Below, one piece after another: positions 28,876 through 42,695 of a stretch of 64,000 nt of DNA. The stretch is from positions 7,852,001 through 7,916,000 of the forward strand of contig NC_066594.1 of the NCBI RefSeq assembly GCF_905475345.1. The letters are read 5' to 3'. The notes below the pieces were generated by a model. That model was not told where the DNA came from. It saw only the letters and a program-made list of their open reading frames with translations, and did not search any database. Numbering within the stretch: the first letter of the stretch is position 1; every line of letters starts with the position of its first letter. The translations under genes and the position numbers were made by a program. Origin of the DNA: Vespula vulgaris. Taxonomy: Eukaryota; Arthropoda; Insecta; Hymenoptera; Vespidae.

Positions 28876-29416
28876 TTTTTTCTCTTATTTTTTTTCTTTT
28901 TTCTGCCTTTTTCCCTTTTTCTCCCTTTCCCTTCATTTTTCAATGCGACGTAACCCGTAACGAACCTTTTCGAATTTTATCAAACTCGAAAGTAGTTCGT
29001 TCGTTAATAGTACTACTTGAGTTTGTGTAGTAGATACGACCGACTTTCCAACATCCTCAACTTTTCTCTTTCCCCTGTTTTGTTTTTCGATGTCACCTTG
29101 ACTCGAAATACCGATCGTCAGAGGGGAGCGATCGTTTTTCTATCTTCGTCCATTTGCTTTTGTAATTGTTTTTTTTCTCTATTTTTCTTCTTCCTCTTTT
29201 TTTATTGTTTCTACCAAACCTTGCGAATACCAAACGTGTGGATTAAAAAATCTAACGAATTTTTCGATCGGTTCGGTTCGGATCGGATCAGATCGGATCG
29301 GATCCTTCTTCCCCTTCGAACGTGACTTCCGCGCAGATTGACGTCTATCCACTACTTTGGTACGATTTGCGCGGGCAAAAAATATCAGTTTGATCAGCAG
29401 ATTACATTGCCACAAA

Positions 29417-29547
29417 AATATGACTCGGAATTAGGTACGGATCCTACGAAAATCTTAGTTGATCCCTCTCTGCCGTTCGTAATCCGATTTGCCGCTCCGT
29501 TTCACGGGAAAGACGTTTCTGAGAGAACGAACATGGGTATTTAAGCT
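29417..29547 (+). repeat. Three-copy non-coding module, copy B
   Basis: Begins GACTCGGAATTAGGTACGG (29422-29440), followed by GTAATCCGATTTGCCGC (29479-29495) and the tail GAAAGACGTTTCTGAGAG...GTATTTAAGC. It is the shortest copy and aligns to copy A through about 130 bases. Confidence 0.6.
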
Positions 29548-30037
29548 ACGGATCTTCGGAGAATGCTTAAAATTATAGTCTTTTCTTTCTCGTCCCTTCC
29601 TCCCCGTTCTATCGTTTCTTCTTTTCTTCCTTTTCTTTTCTTGCCCTTTCCTTCCTTCCCTCTTTTACCTCCTCCGTTTCTCCGCACGACCGAAGAGCCA
29701 CGGATTTCGAAATTATTACGACACCGATTACCATACGAATTTATTCGTGCGATTTCGAATGATCAACACATCGAACGTACGCTTCGGCTCTTTTCCCGAT
29801 TTGTATATTTCGTTCCTCCCTCTCTCTCTCTCTTTTTTTATTTTTTATTTATTTCTATTTTTTCTTTTTTTCATTTTCATCCGTATCCAAGCGCGAGCGT
29901 TAACGAAAACACGTTCAAAGTTAATCTTATAGAGTGAAAGAGAAAAGAGAGAGAGAGAGTAAAAGAACGACAAAGGAAAAATTAATTTCAGAGTGCTCGT
30001 CCAATACGTGCGAGAAAAAGAGATCGAATCGGAGGAT

Positions 30038-30059
30038 GGGGATGGGGATGGGGATGGGG
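30038..30059 (+). repeat. G-quadruplex-prone (GGGGAT) array
   Basis: Four GGGG runs are separated by AT (30038-30041, 30044-30047, 30050-30053, 30056-30059), a textbook intramolecular G4 pattern on the plus strand. Confidence 0.85.
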
Positions 30060-31268
30060 AAAGAGGATGTGTGGGAAAGAGAAAAAGGGTGATATAGAGA
30101 GAGAGAGAGAGAAGGAAAGAGGGAAAGATAGAAGAGACACGAGAGGAGAGGAAAAAGCACAGCCAACACTTCTCGATTCGGGCCAGCGATCACGAGTAAT
30201 TTGAAACAGTAATTCACTTTGATCGCTTTTCGCACCAGTCGTTAAACGTCCGCTAATGACGCCATTAAAGCGTCATATACAATACAAGTATGCGCGGAGC
30301 TACGTTTGTGTTATGCAAAAGCCGATTAACCCAAATATCAGAAAAGCGCTCTCCTCTATCCGAGTGCGCGAGAACATCTTTGATCGACATGAAATTTACA
30401 TGGAAAGTGGAGAGAAACGTCTTCGATGTCTTTCGGCCTTGATCTTGCTGATTTTCTCGCACGCGACGAGAAGCCTTCCCCCACCGTCACCCCCACCCAT
30501 TAGAACTGCTTTTTTCTCCCCTCCCAAGTCTTTTACTCGCAACTCATTCTTCTAATGTTTTCCGATACTAACATCGTAGGTTTACGCGTAAATCCTTCGC
30601 GCATCGTCAAACAATTTATCCGATGGTTCTTTCATTCTTACAATCGCATACATTGCACCAAAAAGTTCAAAATCGTCGTCATCGTTATTATAATAATAGT
30701 AGTAATAATCATAATTCGCGGTATATTCGACGCACGATACGATACGCGTACGTTGAAAAATGTAATATAAACAGTTATGATACTAGGTATAGGAAGTTAT
30801 GAAAATATAAAAATATTTTCTTTTTTTCTTCCCCTTGTCTCCTCCCTTCGTTATCTTTCACTATTTTCTTTTTCGTTGCAATTATAATTAAATTCGCGTC
30901 TTATTTACTTGTGCTCTTTGGCAAACATAATTTCGAATATTACGTCGACGTCTCCTATGCCCGGAATTTTTCCGTTCGCTAACTCGAATATCTCGAGTTT
31001 CTGGATAAGAAGAAAAAGAAGAAACACAAAACGAAGGGAAAAAATACAAAGAAAAACAACATGAAATGATTGAAAAACGAAAAAATCACTTCGTACGACG
31101 TTCGTGCTGTAATAAACTTATTGCTATCACTGCCGATCGAGTAGCCGGCCTGTATCACATTCGAACGTAATTTACACAAACGAAGAGTCCTGGCTCTTCG
31201 TGAAATTGCAATTGCTCGACACTTAACGAGTTTTCTATCATAAATAAAAAGAACGAAGTCGTTTGGAT

Positions 31269-31310
<42 letters not shown>

Positions 31311-31634
31311 AAATCCGATCGCTCGCCTTTTCAAAGAGCAAACGTTCCTCCGACATTTCTCTGCACTATCCTCGATCATACACCGATGCACATGCACACA
31401 CGTAAGACAAAATTAAAAAATATCTATCTGGAACTTTAACGTTTATTTTCAACGATAAATCAAATTAATAAACTCGTATTTAAGAGATAGGTATTAAATA
31501 TTATGCCAGCTGTTCGCGCGCGATTGCTTTTGACTTTAATCTTTGCGTTCTTTATATTTCGATAAAATTCTGAATATAATGTAAATCTTGAATATACGGA
31601 GGAACTGTTCTCACAAAAAAAAATAGAGAGAAAT

Positions 31635-31704
<70 letters not shown>

Positions 31705-31818
31705 GGAAAAGAAAAAAATGAAGAAACGAAAGAAGGTAGCGCGATTTAACGCGACGGCACGTTCGTGTCTCGAAACGACGAATCTCCGTTTAATTAGCGC
31801 CTTTTAGACGTACGGAAG

Positions 31819-31993
31819 ATAAGACTCGTAATTAGTTACAGAGGTCGCTTTGAGCTTCTTCCTCTCTTTCTCGCTCTTTCTTACTCTTACTCTCTCTCTC
31901 TCTCTCTTCTCGGCTTTAACCCACTCGGCGTTTGTAGTTAATCCGATTTTCCGCCTCGTATACCGTCCGTGTCTTCTGAGAATGTACATGACA
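31819..31993 (+). repeat. Three-copy non-coding module, copy C
   Basis: Begins GACTCGTAATTAGTTACA (31823-31840) and carries GTTAATCCGATTTTCCGCC (31937-31954... approximate) then TCTTCTGAGAATG. The middle is expanded by a TC-rich stretch of about 60 bases, which explains the larger size. Confidence 0.55.
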
Positions 31994-33122
31994 GAAAGAT
32001 AGAGAGAGAGAGAGAGAAGAGAGAGAGAGAAAGTGAGAGCAAGAAAGAGAGAGAGAGAAAAAAAGGATAGAGTTCGACAACGACGGAACGTCAAAGTGTG
32101 CAGCGAGAAAACGCGTCTACCGAGTCGACGACGAGTAGGTGTCGGTCGATGGAAAAAAAAATAGAACCACCAGCACCTATTCTTATCTAAGAAAAAAAAG
32201 TAAATAAATAAAAAGAATAAAGATAAGATAAAAAAGAACGACCGTATTTCCGAGAGAAATTTTCGCGCTTCACGCGTGAAACGAGATAAAGGGAACATGC
32301 GGTGGAGAGAAACATCAGAGCAAAATACATTTCGGCGTCGGTCCTGAGAACGCCATACCTTCTCTTCCTCTTTCTCTTTCTCTCTTAACCCTCTGTATTC
32401 GAGCCACGCGTAAGCCCACCCCTTCCCACCCTCTTTTCCCTCGGTGCCGATGAAATTTAACTCGTTCGCGCGTACGAAAATTTCGAGGGACGAGTTTCCC
32501 CTTCTTACCGTTTACATTTGAATATCTACCTTATTTCATAGATACACCTACATAAAACTATCATCCCCATCGTGTATCCCTCCGAACTCGTGCAGCTTTA
32601 CCTCTTTCATACCGCAAATCAATCTCGCTCGATTATTCTACTCGATACTCGACGATACTCCTATTTTAAATATGGTTTGACATGACATTTTCGAGATTCG
32701 AAAGGATTCGAATCGAATAAACTTCAATCTCGTTGTTTAGTCGAGTAGATACGCTTTGAATGTTACTTTTCCCGAAGAAATCCTTCCTATCTCAGGAATA
32801 TCGTAGCTACTTACTACTATCGTAGTTTTCTTAGAAAAATCTTCTAGAGTTACGAAAGGCAAAGGCTTCGCGATCGAGATTCGAAGTGCTTCGATGGAAA
32901 GTCGAATGCTTTTTCGGTTTCGATACGAACCGAACTCCTCTAGGAAGTTAGCTCTCTCTTTCTCTCTCTATATATATATCTCTCTTTTTTTCTTCTTTTT
33001 CTTCTTCTTCTTCTTCTTCCTCGTCGAAATTCTTCGATGTGTATCCCCTTCTGAGAGCTTGGCGTTCTTAGAGGGAAAAGTTCGCCGACGATTAAAGGAG
33101 AACGCTTCTCTACGCGATGTCG

Positions 33123-33171
<49 letters not shown>

Positions 33172-33481
33172 CATGTGTCCCCGCTTTCTGGCTTCATCCT
33201 CCATCGTTGGTTGCATCGTTCCGAAACGTCAACGAAGATTTTCAGCGTGCCCGTCGTGTTTGTTTCGCCGAGGTCGAGCTTGTTTCGCGGATGCTGACAA
33301 ATAATGTTCCTCGGCGTTGACGTGCGCCCGTACTTTGTCACTCTGTCGAGAGAGAGAGAGAGAGAGGGGGGAGAGGGAGAGAGAGAGAGAGAGAGAGAGC
33401 TAATCTCTCGAGCGATCGTGCGAAAACCTAACGCGCGATGTTAGTAACGCGTACCAAATATTATCCTTTGTTCTTATACAG

Positions 33482-33540
33482 GCTTTCTTCCTCCTCCTCT
33501 CCCTCCACCTCCTCCTCCTTCACCTCCTCCTGTACCTCCA
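33482..33540 (+). other. Proline-rich exon-like segment with both splice sites
   Basis: A 59-base pyrimidine-rich segment sits between a good acceptor (TTTGTTCTTATACAG, AG at 33480-33481) and a good donor (CCA|GTAAGG at 33541). In one frame it reads FLPPPLPPPPPPSPPPVPP and ends in phase 0. It could be an unrecognised microexon, a 5' UTR exon of the downstream receptor, or a chance product of a CCT-rich repeat. Confidence 0.25.
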
Positions 33541-34052
33541 GTAAGGGATAGCTACATATTATTCTCGATGATGTCGAATACATCTACCAAAATATTTTCT
33601 ATCAAAATGTATAATAAATTGTATAAACCTGTGAGGAATCGATCTTGCAACTTTTAACTGTGATATTTTAAAACTTGATTAATATAAATTTCAAATTTGT
33701 TTGCATTTATCGTATACGTTGGGAGATAGATCGCACGAGTATAAATGGATATATTACAAAACGTATAAATGAACGAGTAGAATACAATTAAATCTCTCAC
33801 CTCGACTCTCGGTGTGGAAACGAATGTACGAGATAACGATTGCTCGACGTGTCTTTTTCTTTTTGTACGCGACACCTATTTCTACATTATATAATACACA
33901 CACACATGTAAATCGTTATATAGACGTAATCGCAATGAATATCAATATATAATCGTATCGATTGTTCTTTGGATATTTCATTAAAGAAATTTATTTTAAT
34001 ACATCGTATACTTTTACTGTACATTCTCCTAATTCCTATCGATCGAAGAAAA

Positions 34053-34099
<47 letters not shown>

Positions 34100-34533
34100 C
34101 GTTCGGCGATCGCCCGTGAAATTATCCCCACCATCCCTTTCTCAGATGAAAAATTCTTCTTCGAGAAACTTCAAACTAATTCCCATCGACAGTAAGTATT
34201 CCTCGCGTCGGCGTTAACTCGAGATCGTCGAGAAAACGTTCTCTCTCTCTCTCTCCCTCTCTCTCTCTTTCCCTCTCTCTCTCTCTCTCTCTCCTTTGCT
34301 TTTGCGAGCAAAGCCGAGGGTACTTTGCGCCCCGTCGCTCGATCTCTCAGCAGGACGACGCGCTCTATCCTCCTCAAAATTAGCTTCGACGATGGGAGAA
34401 CGGAGTCACGTCAAAAAGTATACGTCGCACTTTTCCCGGACAAGGACGGAGAAAAGACGTCGAGCGAGAAGAAACGAGCATTCCTTCGTCCGAAGAACCA
34501 TTTTCGGTCCATTCTCACTATCCCACCCCCTTA

Positions 34534-34573
<40 letters not shown>

Positions 34574-34666
34574 CTTTCCATGACGATAAACTTCTAATTC
34601 CGTGAGATTAAATTTTCTCCCTAATTTACGAGCCTCCTACTATGCCCGACCAATACTACTAAGCTC

Positions 34667-34714
<48 letters not shown>

Positions 34715-34999
34715 ACTTTTCTCGATATCTATGAGACAAAACGTGTCGATAATGTGATTGCATTTTCGCGAATTTCTTTCTTCCAAGGTGAGAATGAGAA
34801 ACGAATAAAAAAAGGACAGCAATCGACTCGTGTAATTTGCTACACTCCGAATTAAGATCCTTCTATCTCTCTCTCCCTCTCTGCTACTTGTCTCCTAAAA
34901 AAGAGGATTGAGCAATAAAAAAGAGAGGGAGAGAGAGAGAGAGAGAGAGAGGATAAATATCGTCTGACAATCAACCATTCGTATCCAATAAAATTAAAT

Positions 35000-36827
35000 T
35001 CCATTTCGCGTTACTTACGTGTAATCGTGACTAGTATTCTCGACTTTTAACACCAAACGATATCTTACTTATTTCGTTTTCAAAAGGACGGCTCTCTCAA
35101 TCTGTATCGTAATTAAGATTAATCGCGAACAATTTCTTTTCCTTTTCCTACCTCTTTTTTTTTTTACGCCTTAGGACGACCATTACGTCCGATTACGATA
35201 ATCAGCGATATTGAAAAGATGTCTTCAAAGGGAAACGAACGGATAGAAAAAAAAATGGTATCTGTAAAAGAAGTAGTAATTTCGTGATCAAAGTCTCTTT
35301 CTCTCTTTCTCTCTCTACCCCTCTATCTCTCTTCTCCGAAGGGTGAAGAGGAGGTGCGAGAGAGAAGGAGAAGACTCGTTAAACGACAAGCAGCCGTCAT
35401 CGACGAAATAAAATCAAATCGAATCAAATGAAATACAATAAAATAAAAGAATCAAATTCTGTCGGGTCTATACGATTCTCTGTCGAGGTCGATAACGATT
35501 CGTTCTGTCCTCGCTTCGATGCTACTATCCCTTCTTTTCTCACTTTGAAGTTTACAAAAGGTTCGAGGTAAAAAAAAAAAGAAAGGAAAAAGACAGAAAA
35601 AAAAAGAAAAAGAAAGAGATAGAGAGATAAAGAAAGAAAGAAAGGAAGAGAGAGAAAGAGAGATTGCTAGAAAAGTTTCGAAGGGAAATGGAAACGGTTA
35701 ATGGCGATGTAAACGACCGATGCACAAAGAGTATGCAATTTACGGGATCCCAGAATGTATTTCTTTTACGTCGGAGCAACGGGACAGATTTCGTGGAGTT
35801 ATTTTTCATTCTCACCGAGAAAGAAACACGACGAGCCATTTCCCACGTATTCCTCTTCCATTCGTGTGTATTCGTCGAAGGGTGCTATCGAGCGACTGTC
35901 GATAGACCACGTTTGTCCGACAGTAGAAATGGGGCTTGCCCGATGTTACCGTCAAAATATAAACTCGCCTTGCAACTAACTCTTTCTCATCTTTGTCTTC
36001 CGCAAGGCGGACGATAGCTTCTCTTTGCCGTACCACGCGTTATACATTTGTAAGACTTAAACGTGTATATACTATATATAGATGTATATATATCTAGTCG
36101 TACATACGTAAATATACCTACCTAGATGTAAGTAGTAAACTGAAAAGCTTAAATGTAAGATCGAAAGAACGGACGTTCTCTCTCGCGTAAATCGTTTATC
36201 GTATCTCGCGTGTATCGAACGAAGCTTCAGTCTTGCCTTCTTTTGGCGTTTCTTTCGATAGCTTTCGATAACTTTGTCAAGAAAATTGGGTTACGGCCGC
36301 GAAAGGATTGCGTTACGCTAGGCGAATTTCACGAGAAATGGAATTCGAAAAGAAATTGAATTTCGTGCTTCGTTCCTCGTGGTATATTTACGTGAAAGAA
36401 GAAGAAAAAAAAAAGATAAAGAAAGAAAGAAAGAAAGAAAGAAAGAAATGTAGATCGCCGTCGTAGAAAAGAACGTCGAAAAATCTTCCGGAAATATTTT
36501 CTTATCTCGTTTGGAACGTAGAAGGGAAACAAGCGATGGCGGACCACCAGTTCCGTGGCTTACGACGATCGTCCGATCTTAATCCGATAATCTTCTCTCT
36601 TTCTCTCTGGAAACGAGCGAGAAATATCGCGTACCCTCTGACCGAGACACCAAGTAGGTAACCTTAGGAATTATGGCCACTCGTCGAGAAAATGTTTCCA
36701 AAATCACGCTCTCGCGATAGATACTTAATTATTCCTACTAAAATTCATCAAAAGAGAAAATTTATGCTTGCGTTTCCATTCCTAGCACGGGCCGTTACTC
36801 GTTCGTCTGTATTTTCTACTCGTTGAT

Positions 36828-36881
<54 letters not shown>

Positions 36882-37646
36882 ATCCAATTACGTAATTAAC
36901 TACTTTTCGTAGTTCGTAAACCAAGTTTAACGTTAAACCTCTTTCCTCAAGATGAAAAGAGAGTATCTAAGGAAGATCGATTCTCAAAAGTCATTCGATA
37001 TTAGCAACCGACATTATCGCGTGAAAATTAACGCCTAACCCAGATTAGGAATTAAACGAGTCAGACGAATTCGAATCAGACCAATCGGAGCTCTTATTAT
37101 CGATTTACGAAGAGATCTCTCGAAATTCTTTCCAACTTATATATAAATCGTTCGTGGCTGAGAGAGAGAGGAGGAAGGGAGCGCCTACGTCCTACGTATA
37201 ATTCATAGATCCCGATTTATAACTTCTCCATATTCCTTAGAGCTCTTAAAGATCGATATCGTTCTTTTTTCGATTGTACTTTTCGAACGGCTCTAACACT
37301 TGTCGCTCGTGCCACCTTCGGATTCCATTGTTTCTTAACTCTCCCCACTCTCCGACATTTCGTATGTGCATTTCGAAGTTCGTCCAAACGTTCTTGAAGA
37401 GAAGAACGGGCACTCTGGTCCTCCGAAGTCCTCCGGAAAATACATTTTCCTCTTTTGTAACCTCTCTCCTCGTTTCCTTCGTCTCTCTTTCTCACATGTT
37501 TCCCCTTTACGAGATGATCCTCCTCATCTTTCGATGAAAGATTCGAAGAAGTGACTTCAATATGATTCCGAACGAACCGATAATAAACGAAAGAGAGAGA
37601 TAGTGGAGGGATAGTGGATCGGTACGGATGAATTTTCGAGCAAACG

Positions 37647-37734
<88 letters not shown>

Positions 37735-37986
37735 CGCACGTTCGAACAAATTATTTCTCGAAGCGACTCCTGCGCGAGTCCGCTGTTCCTGGAATTCAAT
37801 TAAAACGCGCATTAATGCCACGGTCCTGGCATACGTACGCGAACGTTCGAAAGTGGATAACGATAGAACAGTGGAAGATATACGATGAAGAAGAACGAGA
37901 ACAGGGACTGGGGTGGAGGGGAGGGGGAGGGGCTGGTGCAAATGATGCACCACGAAAGAAAAATTCTAACAAGTTTGGAAAAACGT

Positions 37987-38066
<80 letters not shown>

Positions 38067-38364
38067 CAATGCATATATGTATGTACCAGCTACAAATTTC
38101 GTTGAACGTACGAGCAACGGATTCAACGATTTAAAAGTCGAATAAAATATGCAAACGACCGGGGTGATAGTTTCGATAGTTTTTTTTAAGGGAACAAGAT
38201 CGGCCGATTGCACTATCGAGACACGTTGTTTTATACGTTTGTGTCTGTGTACCAGTGTTTTCAACGTTTCGTTCTATCCCGGAGCATGACGCCGAAAGCT
38301 TCGTTCGATTGAGAAAAAAGAATAGTGGATGGGGTGAAAGAGTGAAAGAGTGAGAGAGTAACAG

Positions 38365-38403
<39 letters not shown>

Positions 38404-38521
38404 GAGAGAGAACGCGACTTTTTTTCTCATCGACGGAGAAATTATAACGTTGGCAATGCTCGATCGTTGGGGAATATCTCGTAGAATTGTCGCTCGTTTC
38501 GAACTTTTCGCTTTTCCTCTC

Positions 38522-38557
<36 letters not shown>

Positions 38558-39204
38558 GCTTCCCCTTTCTCATGGATGCGTCGTTATCCGGTGATTATTC
38601 TTCTTTTTTTCTTTTCGTCCTTCCTTTATCATCATCCTCTCCCTCGTCCTCTTTCTCTCTTTCTACTAGATCCCACAAGAAATTCGACGACGAGTTAAGT
38701 GAGATCGAGAATAAATCAAAGTACGAGAGAACGAAAAGCTTTTCGTTCGCGTGTAACGACGACCCTAACGACGCATTCTTCGCGAATAAATAATTAGAAA
38801 AGTTCTCGTTGAAGGTACTTCTTCTTTTTTTTTTCTTTTCTTTTCTAATTCTTCTTTCATTTTATTTTATTTTATTATACTTTTTTCTCCTTTTATTTTC
38901 TTCCTTCTACTTCGATATGTCTTGAAATATCGATTGTCCTCGATGTAGTGGTGGTAGTGGTGTGGTCTGGGTTGCGACTAGGCACGAAAAAATTTTTTGC
39001 ATGACGGAGAGAGAGAGGTATATATATATACATAGGTATGTATATATGTGTATGCGTGTATAGCGCTTTCCGAAGCAATTAAAAATGTCATCATCCAATT
39101 AAAAAGCACTTTACTCGTACAGCAAATGAACCGATAAATTCGTATGGGGTTAAAAAAAAAATAGCACGAGAAAGTAGACATGGAAGAAATAAAAAAAAGA
39201 GAGG

Positions 39205-39249
<45 letters not shown>

Positions 39250-39999
39250 GAACTTGCGTTCCGTACTCTTCGCGTACGATCGCGTACTTTAATTAGAAAA
39301 TTGCGTGCATCCGTAAAACGAATCAAACGTAATACGAATCTGTAATACATAGGTAGATATATATTTGTATGATGGATATGCGTTCGGGTTTACGAAAATA
39401 ACGCGAAGAATGAACGTACTGGATTAGGTAAAGGGGGAGGGAAAAAAAAAAGAAGAAAGAAGAGAAAAAATAAAAAACAAAAAAGAAAAAAAGGGGAAAT
39501 TGACGAATGATATAATCGGTATTATGGCTCGAAGATCTGCGGAAAAATGTACGGGTATGAGAAATATAAAAAGGAAGGAAGAATACGAAATCCGCAAAAC
39601 GAAAATGCAGATTTCCAAGCTCAGTATAATCGGCAGAGTATAGGGAGAATTAATTAGCGGCGATCCTTGGATATCCGCTTTCGTTCCAATCCCAGGAGTA
39701 GAGCCTTTTTTAAATACCGAATTACGCTCATCTCCCTCTCACTCCCTCTCTCTATCTCTCGTTCTTTTTTTTTCGTTCCCTTTCCTCCCTCTTCTTCTTT
39801 TTTTTTCTCTTTTCCCCTATCGAACGAAAAGAAAGAAGCGATCGTCGCATGATTATCTCGAACTTCATTACGATTTATGAAAAAGCTTCCCGAACCACTC
39901 GGAGATTAAATTCTTCGAAGAGGATATCGAAAATCTCTACGCTGTATCGTGGAGGAAGATATAGAGAAATAAGAAGAAGAAGAAGAAGAAGAAGAAAGG
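35000..39999. other. Non-coding, CpG-rich, microsatellite-rich
   Basis: No gene recognised. A 117-codon plus-strand frame at 35664-36017 is not low-complexity, but other frames on both strands are open too and no domain is visible. Runs: TC at 36836-36878, TC/TA at 38000-38060, AGAC at 38366-38402, TC at 38527-38554, GA at 39206-39248. Confidence 0.65.
37647..37734. repeat. Perfect ATCT array, 22 units
   Basis: Uninterrupted 88-base tetranucleotide run, the longest perfect array in the window, so probably highly variable between individuals. Confidence 0.95.
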
Positions 40000-40139
40000 A
40001 CGAGAAAGAAAAAGTGGGAGGGCATTTAGAAAGGGTAGTCAAAAGTTAGACGAATCGGACAGATATTTTATCATTTGATTTCAATTTTGAAAGATCGCTG
40101 AACAAAGAGAAAGAGATAGAATCTGATAGAGATACAGGA

Positions 40140-40179
<40 letters not shown>

Positions 40180-41205
40180 TTTCTATGTCGTTCACTCTCG
40201 ACTAGATGCCGAACTAGACGAGGATATCATTATCCAATCGGTGAGCAGCTCGGCTGTATCATTGTTGAAGCCCAAAGCGAATAACGTTGGGTGCACGCGA
40301 ATGATATATTGTTGGCGCATGATTGAGCGCGACGATTGCCGGACGAATGGGAAGCCTCTTGCGCGAGAACACGAGCCCGCTCTTTGATTACATAATGATT
40401 TCCCTCTTCCATTCGAAAACTGAGATTCGAACGGTGCCGTTTCCACCATTTATGGCTGTCGACCTATTGTCGATTTCGACCGAATGGCACACACGTTCGC
40501 CACTGTCGAAGCTTATTGTTATCACGCTCGTTATTGTTGGAACGCTTTATCTATCTATCTATCTCTCTCTCTCTCTTTCTATCTATCTATCTCTGTATCT
40601 CTATCAGTTTCTATCTTTCTCTCTCTTTCTCTTTGTTCGACAATTTTTAAAATTGCAAAACGAAGAGATAAAATTATTGCTAATACTCAAACTTTCGAGA
40701 AAGAATTTCTATAGCTTACGAAAGTTTATAAATCTCTCGCCATCTTCGTAGACGTCTTCTTCCCCTTACCCTTCCCCTTCTTCTTCTTCTTCTTCTTCTT
40801 CGTCTTCTTCTTCTTCTTCTACTACTACTACTTATACTACTACTACTACTACCGACTTTGTTCTTATCGTAGCTCTGAATTTAAATGCAACGCGTTTGCG
40901 TGGCGGTAATCGTCCGTGCGTTAATCAGATTAAACACGACTCGCGATCCCTTTTATTCGCCGCGAACACCGTGGAAAGAGAAACGTTATCGCGGGCTAAT
41001 CTCTCCTTTTCTGTGTCTCTCTCTCTCTTTCTCTTTTTCTTTCTCTTTCTCTTTCACTCTCTCTCGTCGAAAGCTTTCTCATTTTCATCGGATATACATT
41101 TACGCCGGGAGGGAAGCGTTTACCAAGCGTTCTTTCATGCATACTCGCAAACAGTATTATCGCTCGACGTATTTTTTAGTCTCTCCCCCAACCTTTTCAA
41201 AATAC

Positions 41206-41236
<31 letters not shown>

Positions 41237-41892
41237 TATGTGTACGTATCTATGTGCGTACCTACGTATTTATCTACGTATGTACTTATTACATCGAATT
41301 AACCAACGAATCCTATAGATAAAAATGCAAAATTCATCGTTCGCGCGCTAATTTCCAACGAAATTTGAAAGCGCGCCGTCTCGAATTCTCCTTCGATCGA
41401 AAACATCCAAAATTAATAGCGCGAAAAATATGAATAACCTTTCAAGACTAGATATCTCGACGAACACGGCAAATATTTTTCTCGAAAAAATCGTACGGTT
41501 CCCTCTTCCGCTCGTTCGTTCGTTCATACGTTCGATTCGGTCGAGAACGTATAGTAAAAAGAAGAAGAAGAAGACGGATCCCATTAGAACGCGACGTATT
41601 GAGGCAAATATTTGTAAACATTAAATCTCTGCACGCTTGGAAAATAGCCGGAGCAATGACTGAAAAGTGGGTCATACGGAGAGACAGTTTGGTAAAACGA
41701 CGGAAAGAGACAGAAGGATCTAAAGAGAGAGAAAGAGGCAAGTAGAAGGGAAAGAGAAAGAAAGAGAGAGAGAGAGATTATTAAGCTTCAAGTGGAAACG
41801 AACATTCGTGCAAAATTGAATTTGAATTTAGCGAATTCAACCTGAATTTCATTCCATTTAAATGAGCCAAAGAGAATACGAATCCTTGTACC

Positions 41893-41894
<2 letters not shown>

Positions 41895-41957
<63 letters not shown>

Positions 41958-41996
41958 CACACACACAGAGAGAGAGAAAAAGGGATAGCGAGATAA

Positions 41997-42050
<54 letters not shown>
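41895..42050. repeat. Compound TA/CA/GA array
   Basis: About 26 TA units, then CA and GA units, a short unique spacer and about 24 GA units. Confidence 0.95.
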
Positions 42051-42052
<2 letters not shown>

Positions 42053-42644
42053 AGCGAAATAGATGTTCATAATCTGTATGTATGGCAACGTATTTCCACG
42101 AATACAAATCTAGTGTACATATCGTGTCTATGCTAATGGACGAAAGGGTAATTCGTAATCGCTAATTACATCGAGTTAAATCTGACGTATTCGGCCGGAA
42201 ACGTTGGATGGGCGTGACGTTATCCCCTGTACGAACGTGTAGAGAGAGAGAGAGAGAGAAGTGGGTAACTCCTCTCCTCCTCTCTCTCTCTCTCTCTCTC
42301 TCTCGTCTATGATTAGTGCACACGATAAGTCGAGACGTCTGCCGTATTCTCAGCGCGTTATCTACCGGTAATTAGGCGCTTGCATTGCCGTGAAATTAAG
42401 ACAAAAAGCCGGCACATCGCGTTTCCTGCTTCTCTCTCTCTCTCTCTCTCTCTCTAGATTCACGCTTCGAGTATAGGTATGCACGTATCTATGTACGTAT
42501 CTATGTACGTACGTGTATGTACGTTTGTGGCCTTGTCAACACCCACAACGTGGACGACGATGGAGTTATTGGGTGCGAGAGATGCTATGGATCGATGAAC
42601 GCAAACGGTCCGTTTCCCATAGTTCTGTACATGTGTGCGCGTGT

Positions 42645-42646
<2 letters not shown>

Positions 42647-42693
<47 letters not shown>
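42647..42693. repeat. CA dinucleotide array
   Basis: About 23 CA units. Confidence 0.95.

Positions 42694-42695
<2 letters not shown>

Larger units (their letters stand above)
25000..29999. other. Non-coding; holds hairpin pair and modules A and B
   Basis: No gene recognised. Besides the separately listed hairpins, CCAG array and modules, there is a TA run at 25889-25922, CCAT/TCTA arrays at 27247-27335, GA at 27925-27952, TC and TTTC at 28285-28400 and TC at 28846-28872. Confidence 0.7.
30000..34999. other. Non-coding; holds module C and an exon-like segment
   Basis: No gene recognised. TC/GA runs lie at 31271-31309, 31637-31697, 32000-32060, 33126-33168, 33345-33398, 34056-34096, 34239-34291 and 34539-34571, and TTTC at 34668-34713. 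Confidence 0.7.

Noticed and set aside
29338..29544. Open frame spanning module B considered as a coding exon
   Set aside because: The aligned positions in copies A and C carry a TAA in this frame and the lengths differ by non-multiples of three.
34146..34191. Exon-like segment starting ATG after CTTTCTCAG and ending at GTAAGTATT, considered as the missing first coding exon of the receptor
   Set aside because: It ends in phase 1 while the receptor exon begins in phase 0, and the frame that would fit has an immediate stop.
35664..36017. 117-codon plus-strand frame without low complexity
   Set aside because: Overlapping frames are open on both strands, no motif or splice signal supports it, and it begins right after a GA array.
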